Shown here piece by piece: positions 1 through 10,844 of a stretch of DNA of 64,000 nucleotides. Within the stretch, counting starts at the first letter, position 1. The number at the start of each line of letters is the position of its first letter. The DNA is taken from positions 1 to 64,000 of the forward strand of contig NW_025944732.1 of assembly GCF_000764305.2 (NCBI RefSeq), written 5' to 3'. The stretch is from Hyalella azteca. Lineage: Eukaryota > Arthropoda > Malacostraca > Amphipoda > Hyalellidae. Under the pieces are notes generated by a model. It searched no databases, was not told where the DNA came from, and saw nothing but the letters and a program-made list of their open reading frames with translations. A program made the position numbers and the translations under genes.

Positions 1-190
1 GGGCAGGCAGCGGAAAAAGTTTGAACTGAATCGGAGCAGCCGTTGCCGAGTTATGATGGAAAAAGTAAAAATTTTATGTCGCTCTGGATTTTCCCGGTAG
101 TGAGTATAAAGTTGTTCGGATACAAGTATCAATACGCGTACTGAGAGCGCGGGGTAAAACCGGGGGGACCCCGAATTTTACTACAACTGC

Positions 191-376
191 AACAAGTAAT
201 TTATTGACACTGTGAGTGTGACAGCAAGTAATTGACTGATCTTGTTATAGTAACAGCAAGTAATTTATTGACACTGCTATAGTGACAGCAAGTAATTTAC
301 TTACACTTTCAGTGAGACAGCAAGTAATTAATTGACACTGTTATAGTGACAGCAGGTAATATACTAGCACTATCAT
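191..376. repeat. 32-bp minisatellite, five full copies plus a partial
   Basis: Five consecutive units of exactly 32 bp begin at 191, 223, 255, 287 and 319, and a decayed sixth runs from 351 to about 376. Each unit opens with AGCAAGTAAT (AACAAGTAAT in the first), continues with a TTATTGACAC-like segment and ends in a variant of TATAGTGAC. No unit has lost or gained a base, but substitutions are frequent, so the array is phase-stable and not newly expanded. It carries no open frame of note. Confidence 0.9.
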
Positions 377-2020
377 ACAACGATAATTTTATTTGCCGCT
401 CAACTAAGTTGTCGATTTTTCTGCCTTCTTCATCAGCTAATAAGGTTGTGCTCAATATAAGAAATTAGTTTATTGCTACATGGAGACTTATGTAATTCCC
501 AGAGATAGCAAATATGAGGAACCAAGTTTTTTTCACGATTGAAAAGCGAACGTCTACAATCAGGCGTTGCTAAATCTTCTGTCATTTAGAGGAATTGTAA
601 ATTATTCATTCATCATTAAACGAGGACACTCAAGAATATGTGTACTCTGAAACAATACAATAAATTTTCAAATAAATAAGATTAATTTCACCTCCTACAT
701 CAGAATAATAGTCATATTAAAGTAATCTTTATTATAACCAAGCGAAGACAAATACAAACAGGTTGTCATTTCGATCGTAAGAACGAAAAAAAATTGAGGA
801 AATGAAAATTACGAGTTATTCGTAGTAAAATTTTCACGCAGATTTTCACAAGAAATCAGCGTTGGATACGGATTATTTCCATCAATTCTTCATGCACGTG
901 ACTTATCACTGCTATTTTTATTCATGAAGAAAATAGTCATGTTGAGACATCCGAGATATGATGTTAAATTTGGAAACCATTCAAATTTACAATAATTCTG
1001 ATGTGCTTGAATTTCAATTTAAAAATTAAAACTGAAACTTCCACAGATTCAAAACAATTTTCAATCTCCAAACATAACCAGAAGGCACTAAACAATAACC
1101 ATACCAACATGCAAGCTTAATGATACTTTCAATCGGAATAATCAATGAAACAATAAAATACCTCAGATGCTCGTCCTATTTTAACTGGATATTGAACATG
1201 CAAAAAATATAGATCTGTGCTAAATTTTGTTCAAGAAATAATGAAAACTATAATTTAGTATTTAATATTTCTTTCGTGAGGGAAATATACCTATGCGAAG
1301 ATCCTTAAAATCTTCATTTGCGATAAAAAAGTTTCACCGATGTACATGTTCATTTGCGAAGACCAGTTTCCGGGACCGAAGAACGGCTTCTAGTAGACGG
1401 CAAACTTCATTCATATGCCGGTCACATTTGCACGTCGTCTGCCGGACCAAAGTCTGTGTCGTATCAGATATAAAGATTTTTACAACCCAAGCTTCCGGCA
1501 GAATATAGAAAACTGAAATTTTTTGGTTCTGTTGCCGTATTTAAACCAGACCCTGAAGTTTATATTAGAATGTGATGGGAACTATTTTCATGTTTGATTA
1601 ATTTAATTTATTATTTCGTTTCCAAATAAACGATGTATTTAATTAAAAATATAATTGATCTGGCTAAAAGAACGTCATTAAATCGTCATTGGAAATGTAT
1701 GGTCAACTTTTCCAAGATATTAACGCATACTATGGCAGTGGGATATTGGGTAATGGAAATCTTTAAATTATATTATCAATTCTTAGTATCTGCATCTTGA
1801 AAAATTGAAACCGTTGAATGCAGGCTTTATGCTTTTAAAAATGTAGCTATATTCTTTAAATTATACGTATGAAATTTAATTTTATCTTGCTATAATGCTC
1901 AACCATTAACTGCTTATTGCCAGATCTACCACCTTATGCTTAACAAAACAGACTTCACACGTTCATGTCACCAGCATCCTGCAGCACTGAGCATGCGAGC
2001 TTGCCACGGGTTGTTGATTC
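377..2020. other. AT-rich stretch with no supported gene
   Basis: The stretch is strongly AT-rich with frequent stops in every frame. A 71-codon plus frame at 1293-1508 lies in a slightly more CpG-containing patch (about 1370-1500), but its basic, serine-rich translation shows no domain. Nothing else was seen. Confidence 0.6.
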
Positions 2021-2392
2021 GTGCCGCAGAATCTCGCATCACCGAACATTTTACGACTTACGCACAGAGAATTTACGGGACTCTCTAGAGTCAGGGCTGC
2101 GTTTACTGCTTGGTGCCAATGCGTAGTAAATTGCTATCACTCAAGAGCGCTGCAATACATGCAAGTCATCCTAAAGATCGTCTTCCATAGCCGACCAGAT
2201 GGGAAACCAGGCGCACTGAGTTACTTCTGTGTGGATAAAACTTTAAATGGTGCTAATATAAGCAGTGTAGGTGATGCGCAATGCAGCTGGCCTGATTTTT
2301 ACAGTTACCCATTCGAAGAAAATGTTATATTTGTAAATGAATTTTCGATTATAGTCGAGGTTTGTGCTGCATCAAACGTTGAAAATAACTGA
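2021..2392 (+). CDS. Unrecognised 123-codon open frame (weak)
   Basis: This is one of the longer plus-strand frames outside the retrotransposon (123 codons, ATG to TGA). The translation has mixed composition with several cysteines and no low-complexity run, but no signal peptide, membrane segment or family motif that I recognise. No paralogue is present in the window and no convincing splice structure surrounds it. In DNA with this many stops a frame of this length is uncommon but not exceptional. It could be an exon fragment, a decayed element or chance; chance is the default. Confidence 0.15.
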   Translation: MPQNLASPNILRLTHREFTGLSRVRAAFTAWCQCVVNCYHSRALQYMQVILKIVFHSRPDGKPGALSYFCVDKTLNGANISSVGDAQCSWPDFYSYPFEENVIFVNEFSIIVEVCAASNVENN

Positions 2393-3380
2393 ATGAATGG
2401 TCGTCACATTTTATTACCAATTCATCATTTTATTTTATTTCTATTATCATTAGTATTAGTTTTTTATTATTATTATAACAATTCAGTATGTATGTACGTA
2501 AGCCCATCGTAATATAAAGAAGCAATTCAGCTTGAATGATATACGTAGATTGAGTGCCGCATTGAACCATATGTATACGCATGGGATAATGAGAGAAAAT
2601 TTCAGAATAAATTCATGAATGCTCATTGTACTATGATGGAAAAATTTGGCTTGAATTCATTCATTAATATGGCGTTATGAGAATAATCTACGGCATGAAT
2701 ACATGAATGCCCACTGAGCTTCAAATCCCTGCCACTCGTAATGATCACTTCCAGAAAAGCCACATGCCACAAAAAAGCCACATGCCAGTGTCGGTGATGG
2801 CACGTGCAGAGCTTGTGTGGCCTTTATGAGGCCAAACGAGCTTCCTATGGCGCTAGCGAGTCTCGTTTAGCTGCCTCGCCAGGATCAACCAATAATTCGA
2901 TAAGGATTTCTTCTTGGACCAAATGCAATCCCACCAGAAGTGAGCATTGCTTTAGGACTGAAGATTGTTCTGGACTCGAGATTGATTCTCGCATTTAGAG
3001 TACAAAAAAATACGAAAAACAGGGCCTATAGGCTGGCAATGTATGGAATTACGCCAGTTTAACAAATAAAGTAACTTTGTTCTAAATTAAAAGTTTTTAT
3101 TTGACAGTACCGGCTCAATTTAAAGGTTCTAGGCTAAAATCTACAATTTGAAAGCACTAAAGCTAAAAATAGTTTTATTCTAGAGCAAAGTGGAGTTATA
3201 TTCATCGTTGTTTCTGCCGCTTAGGTTTATGAATAGAATTCAAATGTGTTGATATGAGTATGGTTCTCTCCTTGCAAATTTCAGGAAGGGTTCAGTGCAT
3301 TTATTTCACGCTTGTGCATCTTGATTGTCGCCACAGACGTGGATGATTAACCTCGTGATGGTCTATTGCATGATCCGCTA
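2393..3380. other. AT-rich spacer with a short GC-richer patch
   Basis: The stretch contains a TTA-rich simple run near 2450-2480 and a less AT-rich patch at about 2740-2990, which holds a 64-codon plus frame (2804-2998) with no recognisable domain. A short direct duplication, AAAAAGCCACATGCCA, occurs around 2755-2785. No gene can be supported. Confidence 0.5.
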
Positions 3381-3555
3381 GACGATCTAGCCTGATGATC
3401 TTCTTGATGATCTAGCCTGATGATCTTCTTGATAATCTAGCCTGATGATCTTCTTGATGATCTAGCCTGATGATCTTCTTGATAATCTAGCCTGATGATC
3501 TTCTTGATGATCTAGCCTGATGATCTTCTTGATGATCTAGCCTGATGATCTTCTT
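3381..3555. repeat. 25-bp tandem array, seven exact-length copies, abutting an N
   Basis: Seven units of exactly 25 bp start at 3381, 3406, 3431, 3456, 3481, 3506 and 3531. Each contains two GATGATCT-like halves (first half followed by AGCCT, second by TCTT). Units 3 and 5 carry GATAATCT where units 2, 4, 6 and 7 carry GATGATCT, so part of the array repeats as 50-bp dimers. Unit 1 begins GACGATCT. The base directly after unit 7 (3556) is the only N in the window, and the following sequence is not repetitive. The array is probably truncated or collapsed in the assembly. Confidence 0.95.
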
Positions 3556-3556
3556 N

Positions 3557-6500
3557 GTTTGAAATGAAAACATTAAAATTGTTACCGACATGCAAGAAAA
3601 AAGTTGAGATGTACTAAACTATTTCCGTCATCAGCAACAGTTTTTTCCACAACCATTAACAATTTTCAATTTTGTTTCAATTTCAATTGTTCACTTCTGA
3701 ACAATTTCCTTCGTCAGTAACATTTTTATCTTCGTACATGAACGACAAGTCACACACTGTGTTTTTACAACCGGATTTCGTATTAATTTATTGTCTTCGA
3801 AGGGGAGATATTCTCATACTCGATTGAATAATTAATCTTGACATCTCGTAAAAGTTTCTTTGTAATTACATGCTTTTGATCCTGAAAAAGTTACGCGGTC
3901 TTAAAACAAGTCTTTAACAGTAAGGGAAAAAAATATATTCCTATTCAACAAAATATCTAGTTATTTTCACGCGACGCGGTATGTATTGTTGTGCAGGTTA
4001 TATTGAGGGCCTTTTTTCCAAGGTCTAGCACGTGTAAACAGGTATCCTTTTTATCTGGATTTATTGCTTGTAGGTGACCGGGCGACCTGAGGCCTGTAAA
4101 AATAATGCGCGCCAAGTCCGCCTCAAAGCTAAGGATCATTTACAAATCTCCAAGAAAAATCGCTTTCTGGAAGCAGTGGGGTGTTAAAATAAAAAAAGGG
4201 CACGTAAGATATGTTGAAAATTTGGTACATATAATTACTGTGCATTTCATGAATGTCGGTCATTGATAATTCGAAAAATACTTGCGTTGAAATTCATATA
4301 ATCATAACTTTGCAAGCTGCGAATATACTGCAATGTTTGAAAAATCATCTTAATTTATCCTCATATATTCTCTTTATTTTGCCTGAAACTAAAATAAATT
4401 CAATTTCATTGTCATCCAATTAAACTTTTGATAGGATGATTTAATTTTAATTCAAACTCAACTTTAAGTTTATATTCACAACACTAATCTGTAAGGTAAT
4501 TATAACATGAAACAAACGCCGTTTAAATTTTATTCAGAGTAGAAAAATTACCAAACCTTAGATGTTAACGTTAAAAACTAAAATTTTTTCTGGAATTATT
4601 CTTCTCTTATTTGACTGCAGGCAAAGTACGTGCATAAAATCTTACTTATAAAGATAAGAAAACCAATTGCCTGTATTGCGCAAATCAAAAAATTTCTCAT
4701 TTATATTTTTTCATTCATTAATGGACCGAAGAATGTTCAGGATAGACTATGTTTATTTTCCGATTTCAAAGAAATTGAATACTTCACATTTAATTCTAGA
4801 CAAAAAATTTACTTTCTGAATTCAATATGTATCATACTTATCCGACAGTAAAACGTTCAGGTTTTAGGATAACCACAGTTCCGGCAACAAATTTCTTTTT
4901 ATTGAATAAAAAAAAGGTATCTGCAAGCACATAAATATATTGACCTTATTCAATTCAATGTATGCCCATAATATTCAAATATAATAAATAATCATCAGAA
5001 CTATAAACAAGTTATAAGAAGGCATTAGTTAACGCACCGAAATATTGTGGACAGTTTTAACGCGGGCTACGAGCAACTGAGCAAGCATGGAACTATTTGA
5101 TTATTTGCGTCGATTATCTTTACATTCTAAAGGTCGGTTAAACAAGTGAACCGTAGGAGCGCATAAGAAATAGGCCATTAAAAATATGCCAGCGAAAGGT
5201 CCGTTGAAATACTTACACTGACTATGATCAAATTTTAAACAAATACATTGTTATCAATAAATATTGACAAATTTTTCCACTCAGCTGATAATACATCATA
5301 ATTTACTAAGAGATTAATCAAGCATTACCCAAAATATATCATGTTTCGTTGGTTCAAGATTACTTTCAATATCAAACATATATTGTTCGGTAAGATGTTT
5401 GGATCTCCCTCGGACGATCAACAGACGGTATTGCTGCTATCACAACAATTTTGAAAACTCTTGAGAAATAATGCTTGACGCAATAATATTGTTGCAAACA
5501 CAAATTGTTGCAAACAAGCAACAATTTAATCTGATTATTTAAATTCAAACGATATGCGAACTCTGTAAATTGGCTTATAGCATAATTTTATTTATTTAAA
5601 AATTTGAATTTTAACGGGAAATTTAATTTAATTAGCTAGTAATTTAATTAATTAGTCAGACCTGACTGGCGAAGGCATGCCTTTGGATGCTTCTCTCATC
5701 CACGATACAAAAAGTAAGCGTTAAAGCTTAGCCATTAGAATACAGAACTGCATAATATAGCGCATATATTACGTATATGGTACTATAACGGATCAACTTT
5801 AACTCAGTGGGCCATAACACCGTCCGTTGAGCCAGGCGTAAATAACGCTCATGAAAGGCAAATAGCTCGAGCAGAGAGCGCCTGCCACTAACAATTAAAT
5901 TGTCCCAATGGCATGCCATAGATCGTGAGCAACTGTGTACAGAGATACACTAAGAACCACGGGTTCATTGCTGAGTACCAACAAATTCGGAAACTATGTT
6001 CAATCGCAGCATGAGAAATAGGAATTTATTTTAAGCTAAGCGTTTAATTTAGTTGCTCTGATCAATTAAAAAAGCGTTAACACGCTTTTTAATTTTACGA
6101 TGACCGCCGATTTTCAGTTGCACAATCATGCCAGTAAAATAAGGCAATAAGACATTTTAAACTTGAAAACTTAAAAATCCATTTTCATTGATCTCCTCGC
6201 TCAGCTAAATTAAACTGCATAGCAATGTGAGATGTTGCAATTATAGCACTGAACTTTGCATCCTGCTGGAAAATATAACAAATTTTTCAATGTCAGGAAA
6301 ATGGGACATGAAATTAAGCGCAATGCATTGTACGTACAGATTAATACCAAGAACATAAACATGAAAAGTCTCGCTGGTTTTTTTAAAAGAGGATATTTTA
6401 ATTAACTTGGTCTGTTAATGAAAGCCCGCGTAAAAAATAGGTGATTGTTTACAAACGCACTCGAGTAATCACACAAACAGCACGTGTAAACACATAACAT

Positions 6501-8250
6501 TCATGAAGATGCTTCTGCTAATTTCTTTATTAATATTTATTTTCGTAAATGTAAACGATGCATTTAATATTTTCAGTAGATAGAGCTTGTTCTTGTTCGA
6601 GAGGCATTCTGCCAATCACACGGCAAATAAAAATTAAAATGTAGCAAAAATATGTTAGAAAACATTTCAGAAAAATAACGACAATTAATATTATAGCTAA
6701 AAATTTTTTTCAGAATTCAAATGTATAAAATTAAGATTGCTTGGTTCGGCGTTCAGGAAACAAGATATCTGGACAGAAAACGGAAAAGTCTTTAAAATCA
6801 TAACCAAATTAAAGCATTTTTAAAATAATAATCGATATCTCGACAGTTCTTTCTATCAAATTACCTGCTCTCCTTGAGACAGCCGCACCCGTCATCGTCA
6901 GCAAACGGAACTAAAGTTCATCATTAATCTAATTAAAACCTTTTAATGTGAATCCATTGATTATTAAATTATCTAATATGGCTGCAGAAGAGTAGTGTTT
7001 ATGCAATGTTTCAGATATTCACACTGGATAAAGTTCAACATTCGTTTTCATGCCTATTTTTGATCTCCAAAAGTTAATTATTGTGTAAGCAACGGTCAAA
7101 TAGAAATGAATATACACTTCGGAATCTCTTTAGATTGTATGCCTCTCCTTAGAAAATTGTATACCACCTATTAAACAATTTTTCATTCAACAAATTGTTT
7201 TATACTTAAATGTGAGTCAAAAGACCAAGAATCACGTCAACTGGTTCACTGGGATTAATTTTCAAATTTTTGAAAGTCCAGCTCCTGCTGGTGGGACTCA
7301 GTCTCTGGAATTTCTTTCTCCTTCTTGTCTCAGTTCGTCTATCGCTTTGACAAACTGAAACATGATTGGCTCTAGAAAGACAGGGACACTAGATCGAGTG
7401 ATCGACAAGGAAAAATGATATCAATAGAAACTTGGATCGCAATTCTATCTGATGTATAAAAAAACTAAGGTGATTTTTCTACGAAATTATTGTGCTGCTC
7501 CAAAACGCTTACCATTGAACCTGAACGACGAGAAAAATCTAGAAACTCATCTCCAAGACTTGATTAATCAACTTTCATTAAAAGATGTTATTCAGTTAAA
7601 ATTTTAGACAATTTTGCCTGCGATGAGAACAGATCCTGACGCCTAATGGAATTTCACGCTAATTTTTGAGGTATCTGGTTCTTTCGTGTGAGAAAAAGTC
7701 CAGGATTCTTGATAAGATAAAAGAAAGTTGATGGACTGAAGCAAAAACTAATTAAATTTTATTTTGGTAGTTATTTATGCGACCTTTAGTGCAGATTTCC
7801 TTAGCTTTTTAATTTACTTGTTAAGGGTTGTAATTGAATTTTCGAGAGCGCTGGCTCAAGCATTTTGATTCTAAAATTTATTGGTAAAATTGGCTGTAAA
7901 ATTTACTAGCTTTGTAATCTATTTATAAGCGTTTTATTTTTATTCAGTTAAAAAATTACTCACAATTTTACGACTATTAATGTGTGTAATTAAAACGCAG
8001 GAAAAATGTTAGAAATAAACTTTGAATTAATGTAAGTTCCAAACCACATCAGGTTGAATTCGAGTAAACAAAAGATCCCAGGCGAACACCTCATTAGCTG
8101 GTCAGGCGAGCAATAATTGAATATGTTTTGCTCACTCTCTCTTATTTGGGTAAAATCATTCAGAAGAGAAGATGGAATTTACTGAGCGAAATGCGGATGT
8201 TGTAGAAGTAGGTTCCAGTAATTCATTTTAAATAAGTTCAGTAATTTGTT
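3557..8250. other. Long AT-rich stretch with no supported gene
   Basis: About 4.7 kb without a recognisable gene. Frames of 60-73 codons (3957-4139 minus, 4630-4851 plus, 5728-5919 minus) have AT-driven compositions and no domains. Small local structures are present: a direct plus inverted arrangement of ATTGTTGCAAACA near 5488-5525, and a 9-bp stem AAAAAGCGT / ACGCTTTTT around 6068-6090. No transposon termini, tRNA or strong splice-bounded exon was seen. Confidence 0.55.
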
Positions 8251-8636
8251 TTAAATTAAGTTCGGAATATTTGAATATTTAAAAAGCATAAGAAGTGAAC
8301 GTGATACATTTACTCCAATCTTGTTCATCATCAAGCTAATGAAGAGGCTTCCTGGGTCGCTCCATGAATTTCTCCGATATTCGGTCCCCGCAGACATGGA
8401 TATAGTCATTGGGGTCATACCAATATTGGACTTGGCTCGATTCAATTTTAGTGCCTTTGGCGTGGTCATTTTGAACTGCTTTCCCGGCTTCAAAATTGGT
8501 GACAATTCCACCCAAGAACCACTTTGCTTGCTGTTTTGGCGCTGTTCCAATACCCTTCATTCAGTTATTTGATGATGTTGCTAAATCCGACTTGGCTCAC
8601 CAAATTTCGTTGATTATTCAGCTTCACCTTCTCCAT
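8251..8636 (-). pseudogene. Possible decayed coding remnant, unrecognised
   Basis: Minus-strand frames succeed and overlap one another here. A 23-residue frame starts at 8636 with a GCCATGG start context and ends in a stop near 8565. Overlapping frames of 74 codons (8336-8560) and 99 codons (8251-8550) follow. The 74-codon translation looks protein-like, with balanced charge and aromatic clusters such as YWYDPNDYIHVCGDRI. The pattern of short ATG frame, stop, then overlapping open frames could be a frameshifted pseudogene or processed copy, but no family was recognised, and a plus-strand frame (8321-8572) is also open. Chance is a serious alternative. Confidence 0.2.
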
Positions 8637-9189
8637 GGCGGTAGCGTTGAAGAAGACAAAATTCAATAAGAAGTACCATCAGAAAAGCGTAAATATTTAT
8701 AATGAGGACGATCTAGGTTACGAGTAATTTAAAACTCTACTATTATAATTTTAGAAAAAATTTGACCTGCAAAAAAACTTCAGAAAGTACCAAATGTAGC
8801 ATAAAATTTTATTTGTTTCATGGTTGCCAAATTAAAAATCATAGTAAAAAATTCTTACATTTAAATATAAAGCCTAAACTAAAAATGGCTTGATGGCAGA
8901 CCCTCCTTTTTTTATTATATTGAGTGCACCAAGTGGAAATTGTTGCATAAATTTTAGCTTTGCAATGGCCTCCCAAGAGCATGCATAACTTCATATTCTT
9001 AATGAATAAATCAATCATGCATTCATAAAAAATTCCTGCTTCAATCCCAGGAAAATCATTAAACGTTGACGTGAAGAGAACAATGTTTGAGCATGGACGT
9101 GTTTCCGTGTGCTTTATGCTCGGCCTCGCTAAATTAACGTATAAGCGCCCTTGCGTAAAATCTAATAAACGATGCGATCAAGGATAAAC

Positions 9190-9246
9190 ATGCGTGCGTG
9201 GAACGCTGTTATTCTCGCGTACTTAGCGCCTTTGGATGAGGAGGAG
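9190..9246 (+). CDS. Candidate first coding exon ending at a GTAAGG donor (speculative)
   Basis: Within a CpG-richer patch (about 9060-9250) an ATG at 9190 opens 19 codons, MRAWNAVILAYLAPLDEEE, followed directly by GTAAGG at 9247. GAG|GTAAGG is a strong match to a metazoan 5' splice site. The first 14 residues are mostly hydrophobic, as in a signal-peptide start, but the run is short. Upstream sequence has dispersed CpGs but no TATA or initiator element that I could assign. No downstream exon was identified. Random ATG plus GTAAGG combinations occur often at this scale, so this is only a pointer. Confidence 0.15.
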
Positions 9247-10013
9247 GTAAGGGTGGAAATTGTGAGGCGTTTTACCTGATTGGCATTTCCGGGGTAATTA
9301 GGTCAGTTTTTTAGCAAAAAAAAAATGAATTTTTTGGGACGAAATAAAAGTGATTTTGAATTAATAAACCCGTACTTATCGGTCATATATCTCATCAATC
9401 AGAGACCGAGATGGTCATGTCATTTGGCTTTTTAGAGACTTTTTAAGAATTATTGCTGAGCGACAAGCTCCCTAGATGTCAAAAATAATTTGCCTAAAAC
9501 CTTAATGTTCTTCGCACGTGGTCAGTGATATCGAGTGTCGTGCCAGCTTTTACGACAGGTTTTTTTATTTTTAATTATTATCGGGAAGAGATGAGGTGCA
9601 GCATTACTAGCTGCATTTTTGTACAGGAATTTTTTATTTTATTTACGGGAGTTTTGTAAAAATTTCAGCTCCACTAGATTTATCAATCATTCCAAAAAAT
9701 ATCATTGTTAATAGATATTCTGTGGCACGGTAAAAATCGAAAATAAAAAAAATGAATTATCTTCAAAAATTATTTTGCTTCCAAAGGACGCGTTTATAGT
9801 TAGAACTTATTTATTTTGTAATATTGATATGAATAGTATTTAATCATATCTTTATTCATCTTTTATATTTAGTTTCAGTTTGGATTATAGTCTGAATTTT
9901 TGCAAAATCTATTTGAAATTGAGGGTCTCGCCCCAATTCATTCAAAGTTCGTTTTTCTGCCATATTATTTCTAATATTTAGTCCAACTTTTCGTTGTATA
10001 CTCTCAAATTACA
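9247..10013. other. AT-rich spacer
   Basis: No gene, transposon end or repeat was seen. The stretch contains A- and T-runs (for example 9317-9326) and frequent stops in all frames. Confidence 0.6.
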
Positions 10014-10844
10014 ATGACTGAATTACCTTCTTCATCAATGAAAATGAGAATTATCAAGAAAAGTACCACACTTGTTTTACTCACTACTGAACAGAATGCC
10101 ACTTCGACCACTCGGTCTCAAATGCATCTGCGATTGCACGCTTCGCCAATTTGGAGTGATAAGCGAACCGAAGACAGAAATTCAACGGCTTATTACTGGC
10201 CGACGATTGCTCGTCCAATATTTTGAAATAGCACATGCTTCGGGCTATGCCTTTAATCAAAGCGATCGCCATCCGCATCATCACATCGGGCAATCCCTGC
10301 GGCGCGGTAGGCATTGACTTCCATCAACAGAACCTCAATCCAAGTCTATGGATCGCCCGCCACAACAAACGATGGCTGTTGCTACCACCTTGTGTTGGAG
10401 TGTGTAACGGCGGTCGTGGCAGATTGCTTCGTTTCCTTAGAGACAGAGAATTGGATTCTCGACGAAACTTGAAATCAAACAACATCATCGTACTACATCG
10501 TACATCGCTAGAAAATATGAAGATCCTGAATGCTATTGTTATTCAATGTTCAATTTTCATTATTTCAGTTTATTAGATTCAACTTAAAGTGAGTATCTCT
10601 AAAAGTGTAATGATGTTTTTTTATAAACAACAGGAGCAAAAGTATGCCCTATGAAAAATATCATGAAGTCTACGGATGCTTGGATGCAGACTTCATTAAC
10701 TCTGCTATCGGCTTGCGCTTCATATCGCAACGATTGCGTTATTGGTGGGCATACAAAAAAATAAAAATAAAAATTGGTCACACTAGGAACAAACTCGTAG
10801 TCACTTTTCAACAGTTTATTGTAACACTCGAGCAATACGGCTGA
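10014..10844. other. GC-richer patch with overlapping frames on both strands, unrecognised
   Basis: Between about 10090 and 10460 base composition is clearly less AT-rich than the flanks, and both strands are open. Plus frames are 10014-10226 (70 codons), 10072-10317 (81) and 10235-10576 (113); the minus frame 10084-10314 has 76 codons. At 10599-10844 another plus/minus pair is open (66 and 78 codons). None of the translations shows a domain that I recognise. Multiple open frames in a GC-richer island usually reflect fewer stop codons, not coding. An old transposon fragment, a promoter or CpG-containing regulatory island, or a non-coding RNA exon are all possible. Confidence 0.3.

Noticed and set aside
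191..3555. The regularly spaced repeats as CRISPR arrays
   Set aside because: Repeats are contiguous with no unique spacers, there are no cas genes, and the context is eukaryotic.
6061..6095. Hairpin followed by a T-run resembling a bacterial intrinsic terminator
   Set aside because: The sequence is eukaryotic and no gene ends here; an A-run/T-run stem is expected at this base composition.
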